A DNA stretch of 64,000 nt, taken from positions 930,001 through 994,000 of the forward strand of contig CM020620.1 in assembly GCA_009829735.1 (NCBI GenBank). The letters run 5' to 3'. Every line of letters starts with the position of its first letter. Within the stretch, counting starts at the first letter, position 1. Below are positions 33,781 through 45,501 of the stretch, piece after piece. A program made the position numbers and the translations under genes. A model generated the notes under the pieces. The model was not told the DNA's origin. It did no database searches and was given only the letters and a program-made list of their open reading frames with translations. This DNA is from Pyropia yezoensis (taxonomy: Eukaryota; Rhodophyta; Bangiophyceae; Bangiales; Bangiaceae).

Positions 33781-35403
33781 GCTTGAGCGTCAGAGAATGG
33801 GGGAGGGGAACAGGGGAGACACGCTTACAACAGGTTGGAGTAGTGAGACGGGAGGGGGGAGCCAGGCGATGGTGAAGAACTGTGATGTGAAGCAGGTGTG
33901 CAGAAGATCGCTGTGGAGCGGGTGTGCAGAAAGTCGGGGGTCGCGGAAAGATCGAGAGGAGCCCAGCGTGACTACAATCGGGCGGAAGCCAAACTCCTGA
34001 CCACAATTGATGGATGCTGATACCTGGGTCATATGCTGTTCTGTCTCCCTGCCCCTTCTGCGTCGCTCTCCACGCCCTTCAGGGCACAGGCTGACTGCCG
34101 CGAATACAGCATTTGTATGGCGTTCTCACAACGTCGCAATGTTCTCCCCACCCCTTTCTGTCGTGTGTCACCTGCCACCCCTGTGCATCTGGAGGTTCCT
34201 CCAAGTGTGATGCTTTGTCAAAACCAAATGCTGCAGGATGTGCCCATGGTGACGGCGGAGGCAGTGGCGGCGACAGAGGCGGTGGTTGTGGCGGAGGCGG
34301 CGGCGGAGGCGGTCGCGGCCGCGGCAGCCGTCCCAGCGTGCTGCACCGCGCACACCCCCCAGTGCCGCTGGCGCCTCCGCCGCCCTCTGGATGCCGACGG
34401 CTTCCCTGGACAGCCTCAAATGCCCTGAGCTTGGCAAGAGGGGTCCACACCAATTCGGCGCCCAAAGAGGCACAGTGCCGCGGGTCCGCCTGACGCGGCA
34501 GTGGGTTGGGCGCCCGTATGGAAGAGCAGAATTGCCGCCTTGGGCATGCAGGCGCGGGAAGAAGGGGCGCGATGAGGGGGGGGCGGACTGCCATAGATCC
34601 ATTCGCCTCTGGAGTGGCGCACGCATGCCAATCTCGCGCCAGTATGAGTCTGTTGGGCTGAGGGGGGCGCGCCGGTCGCTGGCTCTACTGTGGAACGGAC
34701 GGCACTATTTACAGCACTATGGCAGTAAGCTTCGGATGGTGGCTGCGTGGCTGAGACAAGCTCGTGTGCATCAGATGCGTTCATATCTGACAAATTGAGG
34801 CACTCAGACATAGCCTACGTGTCGGAACGGTACGGCCGCCTGTCGATCCGTAAACGCCGTGGCGTGTCCGGCGAGGCTAGCTTCATGGGTGGCAGCTGAA
34901 ACGACGCTCCAGAAACGAGCTGCAAAGCCGGGCCACGCGCAGAAATCCAGCACCGACGCTGTCTGTCATTCGTCACGGTCCTTGAGCGTTGTTCGACGCA
35001 ACGTACCAGATCGCTCGAAGTTGCGTGCACTCTGCCGCTAGTCCCTTGCTGTTCACTTGCTCAGCATCCATTTTTTGGCGAACTCGCCTGTGCTGTGGCG
35101 CACCTGCGCGTGCTCGGGGAGGTCGCATGTCGCCTCCACCGAGGCCCGTCCGGAGCTCGTGACGGTCTTCTCTTGAAGATTAGGCAGCTCATCATGACCT
35201 GCCGAATGGTCAAGGGGGCTCATGATGAGCGCGTATCGCACTCTGGTGGTCGTTGCCGAAAAAAGCATTGTGCCTTGCATGCCACTCATCCTCCCGGAGA
35301 GTTCTTCTGGTCAACGGTCGCTGCGTACAGCGCCCGGGGCGGGTGGCAGAGTCTGACGGAGCCGGGGCGCCGCACAACTCCTTCACGCCGCAAGAAAGGC
35401 GAC
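33781..35403. other. Intergenic region upstream of the SET gene
   Basis: No strong gene. A diverged version of the dyad (TTCGGCGC at 34454, GTGCCGCG at 34475) lies 0.7 kb upstream of the SET start. A GCG/GGC triplet repeat lies at 34255-34335. A minus-strand frame at 35053-35289 (78 codons) may be the last exon of the next gene, after a possible GTAGGT donor near 35412. Confidence 0.4.
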
Positions 35404-35970
35404 CTACCTCTTGAGTGCCCGGAGCCCTCTCACGAGCTTCCCCCCAACGACCGCCTCAGCCACACCTCTCCAACGGGTCTCGACAGGTTTGACGACCGCC
35501 ACTGCCGCCGCCGCCGCCGGGATACCTGCCGTATGGACCCAGAACACGGGCGCACTGCCACCCGTTGTGACCGCCCCGGCGGTCTCGTAGCAGCGCCCAT
35601 CGGTACCCACTGTCCGAACCTCTTCTGCGTATGTAGCATCTTTACTGTACTCCAGCGCAGCTGCTACCACAGGCTTTCTCCCCGCAGCGCAGCGTGGCCT
35701 GCGCGCCGGCGGACGCCCACTGCGGGCGCGCCGCCGTGTCGCTCACTTCCTTACCATCTCTGTGCATATCCACCCGAATGGCGTAGCCCTTCTGTTGGAC
35801 AAGACTGGAGGACGGAGGGGAAGATGCAGGCGCCACAGGGCTATCACTGGTCTCCCCAGACGAGTGCGCCTGCCGCAGGGAGAAGTGCTGGGGAGGGTGC
35901 CGCCCGGCACACCCCGCATCTGTCCTCTGTGTAGCAGAAGTCACCTTGAAATCGCCGGAAAAATCGATGT
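35404..35970 (-). pseudogene. Unknown minus-strand ORF of the giant element
   Basis: A protein-like frame on minus, shifting once near 35670: an upstream part with LVQQKGYAIRVDMHRDGK, a downstream part with VVAAALEYSKDATYAEEVRT and a short Ala run, ending at 35404. It has no recognised domain. The upstream end runs into the tRNA-like sequence, so the true start is unclear and the gene may be spliced. The motif pair at 36154-36247 lies just upstream. Confidence 0.35.
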
Positions 35971-35976
35971 TGGATG

Positions 35977-36047
35977 CCCGGAATCGAACCCACGCCATGG
36001 AACATATGTTAACCAGGCGCTCGTGGACCACTGCGCCACGGGTTGAA
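35977..36047 (-). tRNA. tRNA-like sequence, degenerate
   Basis: On minus an A box (TGGCGCAGTGG) and a B box (GGTTCGAATCC) lie at tRNA-like spacing, giving an internal RNA polymerase III promoter. The acceptor and T stems do not pair well and the anticodon arm cannot be folded cleanly, so this is a tRNA pseudogene or the head of a SINE, not a working tRNA. Confidence 0.45.
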
Positions 36048-36768
36048 TCCTTGACATCTTGGGCCAGATATGGGGTTTTCACCCCAAATCCTTACAGCAT
36101 CGATCGCCAGGTCCGTAATACGTGACAGTCACAATACTGCCACATTCTGTGCCGTGTCGGCATGAAGTGCTTCACGCCGAATTGGTGCGATCGCGTGGAT
36201 AGACAATCCCGGTTGTTGACACTTCGGCACTGTATGTTCGTGCCGATTCGAACAGAACTCTGCAGGTTCTCGCGCTGCCATCCCAGGATGGAGTGGCCCA
36301 CTCCGGTGAAGACCGGAGTGTCGCACGCACCTCCGTCACAACCAGCTGCTCCGTACACATACCGCCGGAAATAACATGTGCTTCAACTCTTTACACGCCG
36401 GACGAGCGCAATGAGAGCAACAGTGTGGCTCGTACGCCCCACCCTGTGCGCTGAAGCCGGACGGCTGTGATAAACGTCGACGTCCAAGCGCTGCGAGGTC
36501 TCAGAAGAAGATTGATGGACAGAAGACAAGAAGGTCAGACTGCGAAGCCTTTCTAAAATCATATAGCGTACTAGCCAGAGGCACAAGAGATGAGCTCGCA
36601 ACGAGAAACGTATAAACATTATATCGCACTCGCCACAGACCAACACGCCATGGCATGAAGGAAGATGAGTTAAGCCCTGCATACGACCAATCTCATCAGA
36701 CCAACACACGGCGACACACAAGCACGGCCGAAGCCGTTGTGGCCACCAGCGCCGCAAGAGCTCTTCAA
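36048..36768. other. Intergenic region with dyad motif
   Basis: No gene. It contains the shared motif at 36154-36247. Confidence 0.45.
36154..36247. promoter_or_regulatory. Dyad motif pair
   Basis: GTGTCGGCATGAA (about 36154) and TTCACGCCGAA (36171), then TGACACTTCGGCAC and, after a 9-nt gap, GTGCCGATTCGA. The second block recurs almost unchanged at 38094-38125. Confidence 0.6.
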
Positions 36769-37269
36769 CTACTGCTGAAAACCATGAGCGGGAGCTTTGT
36801 CGTCATCAGGACGCGTCTGCGCATCGCCTGTGGCTTCGACAGCTGCCAGAGCATCAAAGGCTGGCATGTTCAGTCCGCTGTCACCGCCACCGCCGCTGGC
36901 GTCCGCGTCCGTGCCTCCGCTCTCGGGCATGTCCATGGCCATCGGAGCCCCAACAATCTGCTCCGTGTCGGACTCCTCCTCCAATGACACCCCTCGGGTA
37001 AAAGTCACCTGCATACGCAGTGCAAGCCGAGATGCTCTCTGGACCCGCACTCGACTGACCTTGAACGCGCGTACCACTCTTGACCGCCGGTCGCGCGCCC
37101 GAACACAGACAAGTACAGAACCCTCACGCAGAGTGCCCCTACGGCTCGCCATCATCGGCGTCTCCACTCGAGGGATGTACCCCGCTTTGAAGCCTCCGTT
37201 GCGGCGCCTCGCGCGGACGCATTCCCCCGGCAGGAAACGCCCGCTCCACCACTCATGCGTGACCGACAT
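36769..37269 (-). CDS. Unknown 166-residue protein of the giant element
   Basis: Start taken at ATG 37269 (MSVTHEWWSGRFLPGE). Residues 1-100 are compact and basic (FKAGYIPRVETPMM, SRVVRAFKVSRVRV), with alternating hydrophobics suggesting beta strands, perhaps a small SH3- or chromo-like fold (inference only). The C-terminal third is acidic and Gly-rich. The frame upstream of the ATG is also open but low in quality. I recognise no family. Same strand as the SET and Ulp1 genes. Confidence 0.45.
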   Translation of the reverse strand: MSVTHEWWSGRFLPGECVRARRRNGGFKAGYIPRVETPMMASRRGTLREGSVLVCVRARDRRSRVVRAFKVSRVRVQRASRLALRMQVTFTRGVSLEEESDTEQIVGAPMAMDMPESGGTDADASGGGGDSGLNMPAFDALAAVEATGDAQTRPDDDKAPAHGFQQ

Positions 37270-38472
37270 TGCACGGGGAGTTGTTCCAGGGGGAGGGGTA
37301 CGGGAAGGATGTCGCCCAAGCGGGGCGGAGCACGAAGGATGTGAGCGCGTCCGAGCGACAGGGAGCAGGTCGTTACCAAGGGGTGGGAGACGAAAGAGGA
37401 GGAACGGCGCCCAGCCTTGGAGGGGGCGGGCGACCAAGTAGCGCGGGAGCACGCGACCGACCCCGAACGAGGCGGGAGTCCCAGTGGAGGGGGAGCGCGC
37501 GACACAGCGGAGGGGGGCCGGGCGACAAGGGGCTCGCACGATGGACAAACGAAGGTTGCAGAGAGCAACGAAGCGCGTGGCCACATGCAGGTCCGTGGCG
37601 TCCTGGACACCCCAGTGAAGTGCTAGAGTCCGGAAAGAGCGAGGACCACTGCGTGCCCAGGTCTCGAACTACCCCCTACGGAAGTGGCGGGGGTGGCGTG
37701 GGAAGGACAAGACGTAGTCGCAGAGGCTCCGCTGTATGGGTTGCCGCCCGCAGTAGTGGCCACCCCAGGTGCGGCACCTGCACACCTCCCGTACCCCCTC
37801 GTATCTCTACGTGGTCGCGCGGCCGGATTACCGCCAGGGGTTGCGACGTATGGAGGGCGGATGCGACCCCTAAGGCGGGACGCCTGTCCAACTCCCGGCC
37901 GCTGCGGCTGCCCGCCTTTTTATGCCCCTCTGCGCGGGCCGCATTGGTGGGCAGCGGCAACGGCCTAGGTGCTGGCTAACCACAGCTTATTTCGGGACCC
38001 CTCGGCCGGTTTGGCATCTACGTCCTCGACAATTTCGGAACGATACGATTCCTGCCGATGTACTTTCTACCCCACAGCGGAAGTCGATTTGCTGACACTT
38101 CGGCATAATACAATCGTGCCGATTCAAGCACTAGTGTTCCACGTCAAGGATGCGACGTCACTCAAGTCACAAAGCACAGCTGGCGCCCACTCACGCGGCT
38201 TCCAGGACACTTCTGCGCTGAACGCCCAGAGAACGAGCTTTTAAAAGGGGTACACACGAGCGGATGTCGATGAAGTGTACGTGAAGAAGTACAACCGTAA
38301 TTGCCGTCTCAGGTGCTACGAGCACGCCGAAGCACTCTCTTCCTCCACAAGGGAAACCGCGTGACCCCCCCCCCCACACCCGGCGACATGAAGCGCTCGT
38401 GCCGGGAGAAGGGCGGGCATGCGAACCGGTGCAGTGTCGTGGGACCGCGCAACGCCGTGGTTTGCATGTCCT
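37270..38472. other. Intergenic region with dyad motif
   Basis: The only supported feature is the motif block at 38094-38125. A C run lies at 38365-38376. Confidence 0.4.
38094..38125. promoter_or_regulatory. Dyad motif, second copy of the pair
   Basis: TGACACTTCGGCAT, then TCGTGCCGATTCAA, matching 36219-36252 block for block. The upstream CCTGCCGATG at about 38052 is a further half-site. Confidence 0.6.
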
Positions 38473-39273
38473 TCAATAAAAAAAGAGGGAGGACGGCGAC
38501 CAGTCTGGGTAGCGCCGGTGCCGCCGAACAGGGGAGGCAGGACACCAAGAAGACACAAAAGTCAAAAACTGGCCGCCAGCGCGGCGCCAATTGCAGTCAG
38601 TCCGGCATCCACTGACCAGGAAGCGTCCAATATTAGTGAGTCGCGGCAGGGCTCGGACGCCTGCGGCGACGGCGCCGCCGCCGGGCTCTCCAACGGCGGC
38701 GGAAGGCGATAGGGTCAAACGGCGGATGCGGTACGCCTTCTTGCACCGGCCCCAGGGGATGGTCAGGTACCCCTTTTCCCGCACCGTGAGCGTGCCACAC
38801 GATAGGCACGCCACTACCACCGCCGCCGCCTCGCACGCGTCTTGCGCAGCGTCTACAGCGTCTCCAGCGGGGTGAAGAGCGATGCAGTACAGTCGCTGCA
38901 CCCGTGTGCGCCGCCTAGCTCCGGCGGCATGTACGCGCGTCACACAAGGGGCACGCCACGGAACGTCGCCGACGCCGCTTGTAGTCTCGTGCGCCACAAC
39001 CGCCGCCTCTGCCGACGCTGCCACCGCCACCGCCACGGCCGCCGCTTTCGCTGCCGCCACCGCCGGCCGGCCACCGCCGCGGCCGGCGCTGTCTCTGAGG
39101 CCGCCTCCTTGGACTGCCTTGGTGCGGCAGCCAGCACCACCGCGGCCCCTGCGGGCTCCCGGGCGGCGGTGGCTCCGAAAACCCGCGCGCGGTACGTCAG
39201 GGGGCCTGTGGTCCTCGTCCTGTACCATAAGCAGCACGCACTCGTATGTGCGGCCTGTCCGTCTCAACAACAC
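38473..39273 (-). CDS. Possible ORF or last exon after the Ulp1 gene
   Basis: Minus-strand frame of 266 codons, 52 bp past the Ulp1 stop. The middle is Ala-rich. The part near 38770-38860 looks coding (ACLSCGTLTVREKGYL, WGRCKKAYRIRRL) with a CxxC. The Ulp1 stop overlaps a GTGAGAGTGAGT sequence that resembles a 5' splice site, so splicing into this frame is conceivable. There is no recognised family, and part of the open frame may be due to GC-rich composition. Confidence 0.3.
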   Translation of the reverse strand: MLLRRTGRTYECVLLMVQDEDHRPPDVPRAGFRSHRRPGARRGRGGAGCRTKAVQGGGLRDSAGRGGGRPAVAAAKAAAVAVAVAASAEAAVVAHETTSGVGDVPWRAPCVTRVHAAGARRRTRVQRLYCIALHPAGDAVDAAQDACEAAAVVVACLSCGTLTVREKGYLTIPWGRCKKAYRIRRLTLSPSAAVGEPGGGAVAAGVRALPRLTNIGRFLVSGCRTDCNWRRAGGQFLTFVSSWCPASPVRRHRRYPDWSPSSLFFY

Positions 39274-39324
39274 GCTCTTGTATTCACTTCCAGAAGAAGC
39301 GCAGTAAAAGGAGAGGACTCACTC

Positions 39325-42300
39325 TCACCCGCCGAGCAGCTGCTTGCTGAGAATTTGAGCAGCGATGCGGCGCTGGTAGTACTTCCCCCTCAAGGGCGAT
39401 AAGTCGAGGACAGACATGTCCCTGGCAAGCAGCTCCATACACATACACACAAAGAAGCCGCAGTCGTCGTCGCCGTTCGGCTGCTGAATGCAGGTCCGCT
39501 CCTCCACTACGATCGTCTGGGCAGGGAGACCCTTCGTGCTCGCCTCGTCGGCGACCCACTTGGCAACGTTGTTTCCGACGGCGAGGCTGCTCCCAAGCGA
39601 GTTATACACTCCCACTTCACCTTTGCTCCATTCCACCACGCACAACACCCAGTGGTTGTTACCCACGTTGACAGGTATGAACACAGTCTCGCAGTCCAGC
39701 ACGTTCCGGTTCGAGGTCCACCGCCGTACCGCAGCGTACTGGTATCTCCCATGCTGGTTCATCAACGAGTAGAAGTACGAGTCAAAAAAGTAGAACCGCC
39801 CTGGAGCGCCAGCACCCCCAGTCCCCGCACCAGGTCCACAACGATGATAGCGTAGCAGCTCCACAAATGCGTTCATCACCTGGTCTGTCAACCACTCCGC
39901 CGGAAGGATACGTCGGAAGTCGCCACGCTTCAGAGGGACGCGACCAAATCTCAATATAAAGTCGTCCTCTCCAGCTGCTGAGGCACCTCGCGACCACGGG
40001 CGAAGGTTCCTGCGTCTTGCTTGCACAGAAGACCCAGCGACGACAGCACTCGTCGCTTCGACCGCCCTGAGCGTCAGTGCGGAGTGAAACTCCGCGGGGT
40101 CCACGAAAATGCAGGAGGCGCTTGACGCGGCACCGTCCGCGACGCTCTCAGTCATGCTGAGGGGAACGCTCCACTCATCGGCTGTCAGCGGACCAGCTGC
40201 CTTCGCCGCCTGCCTTTCCGCCTCTTGTGGAGTAGAGAGCAAAAACTGCAGGGGATCCTTTTCATCGCCAGTATCCGGGCTTGGCGGAGGCGTTCCGGCC
40301 GGGCTTGGTGTGCTCAAGAAGAGCGGGGGTGTACCTGCTTCAGCGCCGAGGACGCCGACAATGGGTGCAATAACAGCTTGGGCTCCAACGTCGGCGTCCG
40401 GCGCCTCGACGACGTCGGCGTGCGCAGTGTCCAACAAGCGCCACTCCTGCATGACGCCAAGATCGTCAGCGTCCACTGGCTCCTCGTCGGAGCTTGGGTC
40501 TCCACCAGAGTCCGCGGCATCGTCGTCCCCCGATGTTGTTCCAGCTTCCTCGGCGGCGTCACTCGCCACGCTGCCCGAGTTTGCCTCTCCACTCTCGTGT
40601 GCCAATTCCGCCGCATCGCGGACGACGAAGAACGTGGAGAAGAGATGAGAGGCCGCCCAAGGTAAAGCTGTTTCCGAATCCTCTCGGGTCCGACCACTCT
40701 CTTCCTCACCGTTGGGCAATGGGGGAGGCAGAGGCGGCCCGTTCTCGTTCGCGGCAGCAAACGTGCGGTACTGCTCCCGCTCTCGCGCCGACAGTGGCGT
40801 AGCGCCGCTGACTGCAGCCCGCACTCGACGTTGGATGACGGCCCGGACTACGGCGTTCCGCACGGCGCAAGCGAAGGTAATGGGAATGGGGGCACGCGGG
40901 CAGTTTTGCCCTGGCCGACGCATAGCCACAATGTGATCGGCTAGCACCGACAACACCTGCCCATCGCATAGCACGCAAGAGAACGACCCGCCCCCCGCCT
41001 CATCTTTACCGCAGCGCGTGCAGGTAGAAGTCAAGTCAGGGACAATCAGCGTGTCAGAGTACTCGCCGCACGCCCCTGACAGACCTTGTCGCGCTGGACC
41101 AAACTCACCTTCCTCGTACGCCGCAGAATTGTGCAGAGTGCTGGTCCACAACTCGGCCGCTGCAGACATTGTGGTCCGCCCGATGACGCACGTTTCCAGG
41201 ATAGCGTCCAGAAACACTCGGGTGTACACCGTCCGGGGCTCGTACACAAACAAGGCGTCCTCCGCACCATCGTAGCCAACAGGGTGGCCGTCACCGCAGA
41301 TCCAGTCTGCCACATTGATGAGCATTCTGCCGCGGACTGTGTGCAGTCCCGCCTGCCGCTGCGACAATGCCGCCTGACCACGCGCGGCGTTACAGGAGAA
41401 GCATATCTCCTCGACGAAGACGCGTTCCAGCATTCGTGGAAAAATCCCAGCCTCACGCTGGAGGTCACACTCCGTGTGGTACGTCGTGCACATAGCCACT
41501 TCTCCGCGGCAGGGAAACAAGTTCCGGGCTCTCCGGCGCGGCTTGAGTGCTCGGTACGCCATCATCGCCGCGTCTGCCGCGGCTACTTCTGCATCTTGCT
41601 CTGCCGCCGCATTCTCCCCTTCGCTCTCTTCGCTTGACTGCTTGTCGCTTCCACCACCAAGACTGGACGCAGCATGGCTGCCTTCCCCGCTGCCAAAGCC
41701 TTCTTCCTCGCGTCGAAGCCTGTTGATTGTCTTGGCGTGAATGCACGACCACGCGTGAGCCGCGCAAGACAGCTGGAAGCAAAATGCCAGCCTGTGACGC
41801 TTCCCTCTGGGCTTGGCGACGACTGGAGCCCATGCGCCCTCGTACCGCACAGCGTAGACAGGAAGGTCTGACTTGCGGCCGTAGTTCCCAACCTTGTAGG
41901 CACGAGGGTCGTCGTCGTCCTCATCGTCCGCCCAATCGTCGTCGTCGTCGGGGACCGCACGTCCGCTCAAGCTTGGGTATAGTTGAAACAAGGCCTCCAG
42001 ACTGCCAACGGTGGTGTCAGAAGAAACGTCACAGTACGCCTGCCGGAGAGCCGCCGCGTGTCGACAGGAGCTTTCCTTGCCCATGGCAAGAAGCAGCTCT
42101 GGATGCTCCACCTCAACCCCAGGCGCAGGTGCTCCGCGTCCAAGGACCCCACCGCACGAGCACAGCACGATAACGTGCCCATTGACGAGCGATCCCCACG
42201 TAACAATGTACTCACCTGCCTCAGTAGTGACGAAGGCCCCACCACAGCTGACACCTGCCCCTTGGATCCTGCTTTCCAACACGTTCCCAGCAATGCGAGC

Positions 42301-42713
42301 GTCAACTTCCAACAGTACGCGAAGCTCAAAGGCAAACCACTCCTTGAGCTCTTCCGGAGTGAATGGCGACCGCCGAGGTCGCTGAATGCGACGGAGGCGC
42401 CTCCGGCGCGGCGGCGCGTCCGGTCCGTCGCCGACTGCGTTCCCATCGTCAGACCCGCCCGCGCCACCTGGATCTTCTCCACCAGCTACTCCTTGACCTC
42501 CTACGCCTCCAACGTCGTCTTCACCACTCTCTGCTCCAAGTGTCCCGTCATCGTCGCCCGCATCGGATCCCCCGCTCGCGCCGTCGTCTCTACCGTCCTC
42601 TCCTTCCTGGCCGTCTGTTTCAGGCGCCCCAAAGACGCCGACCCCAGCTCCGTCCACACCGCCGGCGTTGGCATGGTCTTGAGAGTCTCCTCCTAAACCT
42701 CCTCCGGGCGCAG
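39325..42713 (-). pseudogene. SWIM-Ulp1 protein, C-terminal part (interrupted)
   Basis: 1127 open codons from the insertion point to TGA 39325. An acidic Gly-rich start is followed by a SWIM-type zinc finger at 42162-42058 (CSCGG ... SCRHAA, CxC-n-CxH). Then come a second Cys/His patch (CAAHAWSCIHAK), a Cys-rich middle (CTRCGKDEAGGG ... CVLCDG) like KDZ-associated zinc ribbons, an acidic linker, and a C-terminal Ulp1/C48 protease. The protease has catalytic His in NNHWVLCVV (39652-39654), Cys in DDDCGFF (39470-39472) and the Gln in QQPNG. Ulp1 enzymes remove SUMO from proteins. The usual Asp of the triad appears as Asn (VYNSLG). Fish Zisupton elements, as I recall, also carry SWIM and Ulp1 domains. 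The gene is split by the chromovirus at 42714-52360. Confidence 0.85.
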
Positions 42714-43284
42714 TGTGGTATAGAACTCGATCCTCTCAGACACGTGTTAATATCCCTGGGGGGAAAGGGACAGGTAACACAGAAAGGGGAACTACGAGAG
42801 TGGTATGCCTGTTGCCTCACGTGCCTGCTCGCAGAGCAAACAGATACGCACGGTAGTGCACACGGGGAAGAGGAAAGCAAACGCGCAGTTGTCTTTTTCC
42901 TGAGGGCGCGGGCCAAGGGCGCCTCGCTGTCCCTCTTAACGTGCATCTGGGGGAGCCTCGGCACGTTGGCCAGGTAGCCCCCCCATAACCCCGAGTGGCC
43001 CCGACCCGAGTCTAACCTCGTCAGGTCGGGGGCCACTATCACTACTAATTCTATTCCCACTCACTAATCTCACACTCAATTTCTCTCAAATCAAGTCCCT
43101 CACAAGTATGCAAAAACCCATCAGAAATCCCTCTCTCACGTGTGGATAGCGTAGTCCACCGCATCCCAGTGCCGGGCACGGGCCACGGCCGCCAACCATT
43201 ACCTCACGGCGGGCGTGTTCTGGCACCTGGTGCCCTCTGGTTGTAGTCCCGGGTCGGCGCCAAGTCGGGGCCAGGGATGCTACA
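42714..43284 (-). repeat. 3' LTR of the second chromovirus
   Basis: 571 bp, TGTGGTAT...GCTACA. Nearly identical to 51790-52360; TATAGAA here corresponds to TATAAAA there. Confidence 0.95.
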
Positions 43285-43302
43285 TAGCTCCCTCCCTAGT
43301 CC
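43285..43302 (-). other. Polypurine tract of the second chromovirus
   Basis: On minus GGACTAGGGAGGGAGCTA lies against the 3' LTR. Purine-rich with one CT interruption. Confidence 0.6.
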
Positions 43303-43469
43303 GGCACGTCCTCGGGCCAAACCAGGTGCCACCGTGCACAGCCTCGAGCACGTCCACACCGGTGCTGAGGTCGAGCGTCTTCACCCCGGTCACGATCACC
43401 TGCTCCGATTCTGTCCCCCCCCCTTCCCCTTCACCTTGGCCCTCTCGTTCCCCCCGGATTCTGGACGTC

Positions 43470-45440
43470 ATGTCCAGTTCCGAGATCCGAGCTGGGCCCG
43501 TGGTTCCGGCGGCGAGTGTTGCGGAAGAGAACTCGGGTAGTCGCGCCCCTCTCCTGCCTCCGGTTCCTCGAGTGTCGGTGCCGGCGCCGGTCGCCACGGC
43601 GGGGACGGATCGGGTTCCCCCGGCTTCTGCGTTGCACCCGGTCGAGACCCCCCCGGTGGGTCTCCCGGAGATGCTTCTTGAGCAGGATCCTCTGGCGGGC
43701 CGGCGCTACTCCACGGTGGTCGGCAACGCCAGCTCGGCCCAGTGCCAACAGGATTGCTTGGAAATCTGGCGCAAGGAACTCCAGCGCGGGGTCTTGACCG
43801 AGATGGACAAGACTCGTCTTCAGACGGCGGAGCAGATGCGCCTGGCACAAGACCGCTCCCAGAGCTTCTCGGGCTCCTCTTGGGTTGCTCGTCTGGAGGA
43901 TCTCCCCTTCGCGCTGGTGCTGGATCTACCCTTGACCGAGCGTCGCGTGTCCGCGTCCGTTCTCCGGTGGCCAGAGGAGGAAGGGTACGTCCACCGGGCG
44001 CTTAAGGTCTGGGACGAGCCGCTCAAGGGGTCGGGGAGCCTGAACTGCGATCCCCGTCGGAGCATGGTCGCTCTGGAGCCGCCTTTCCTGACCCGGAAAT
44101 ACTCCAAGTTGTCGCCGGCACGGGAGCAAGGTGAGCGACGCGGGCGTCAACGTGACTTCCTCGTGAGCTGCAACCATCAGGAGTTCTGGAAGCTGGACAA
44201 GGCTAACCGGGCGGCGTACTACCCCAAGGTCATCCCGCAGCAGCAGGAAGTCGAGACCCCGGTCGGGTTTGCTCCATCCAGCATCCCCTTCACCTGGTAC
44301 TTCTTGGACGCCTTGACCCAGGCGTCGATCAAGGGCTTCTTCCACTCGATCCCGTACATGATGTACACCTCCGAGATGACGGTCTTGGCGGCCAACCACT
44401 GGCTCCACGAGGTCTTGGTGTCCAACCGGCTTCGGTTTCTCCCCGACCTCCTGATGGTCTGGATCGTCGACAAGTTGACCGTCGACTTCCTGTGCAGCCA
44501 GGACGAGGAGTACAAGGAGCTCTTCCTGGCGATGATTGACTTCCGGCGTCGGATGCCGGTGCATGAATGGGGCTTCTTGAACGCGATCGCCGAGCAGAAC
44601 AGCCCGCGTCGGGATGGCTCCGGTTGGGTGCAGGTGGTCTACCAGTCTTCTCCGGCCAAGGTGCAGCTGGAGACACCGCTTCCGGGGTGGCCGCAGCTAG
44701 GCAGCTTTCCTGTTCCGGTCGCCCTCGACCTTCTGCCAACTGGGCCGCCGGTGCAAGAGTCGGGGTGGGCCGCGGCGGTCGGTCGGGCGTCTGCGGCGAT
44801 TCCGCTTGCTCCTGTTGCACTTGTCGTCCCGGTGGCTTCGCCTGGAGCGTCGCCGGCGTGTTTGCGGTCTGCTCCGTCTGTGCCGGTGCGTTAAGCTCCC
44901 CCGGCACCGCGCTTGTATGCAGCGAGTCTGGGCGTGGCCGTGCGGTCGCCGACTACTCCGGCCGTTCTGCCTCGGGCGCCTTCTTCCAACGTCGGCGGCC
45001 CTGTGCCTCCGCTGGAGTTGGTGACTCCGGTTTCTGGAGCTGTTGTGGACCGTCCGGTAGTGGCATCCTCGGGGCGGTTCGAGATCCCGGCGCCGACTCT
45101 GCGCCTTACCCGCTTCCGGGTGCCTGACTGGTACCTGAACCAAGGTGGCCCGACATGCGACCAGTCCGACGTCGGTATGATTGAAGACCAGATGGGTCGT
45201 CTTCCGGTGCAGGTTGAAGGCGTCGGGTCTTCCCTGGTGCTGGGTACTTACGCCAGCGTCTTGAACGACGTGGTTGACCGGGTGTTTGCTTGCGCGGACA
45301 GCGGCCAGATGTCGGACAGCCCGGTGGTTGGCGAACTTCTGGCGACTTTCACGCGGCATGGCTTGGCCCAGCAGTGGTCAGAGACCTTCACTGGCTTCCG
45401 GGTGCGCCGACAGGCATACCTGGATGAGCGGGAGCGCTAG
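43470..45440 (+). pseudogene. Antisense ORF of the second chromovirus
   Basis: 657 codons in one frame from ATG 43470 (MSSSEIRAGP) to TAG 45440, with a single in-frame TAA at 44892-44894. The N-terminus is Pro/Ala/Val-rich; residues about 80-400 are globular with conserved-looking helices (WRKELQRGVLTEMDKTRLQ, NHWLHEVLVSNRLRFLPDLL, EYKELFLAMIDFRRRMPVHEW). A linker follows, then a C-terminal domain (LVLGTYASVLNDVVDRV, FTRHGLAQQWSETF). It begins 186 bp after the LTR on plus and stops 61 bp from the end of pol, which runs the other way. It shares order and C-terminal motifs with the antisense ORF of the first chromovirus. Function unknown; no signal peptide or membrane segment seen. Confidence 0.75.
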
Positions 45441-45501
45441 GCAACTACCGGTACTACTCCGATGGCGTCCTACCTGGATGCGCCGCGCCCACCGCATTAG
45501 G

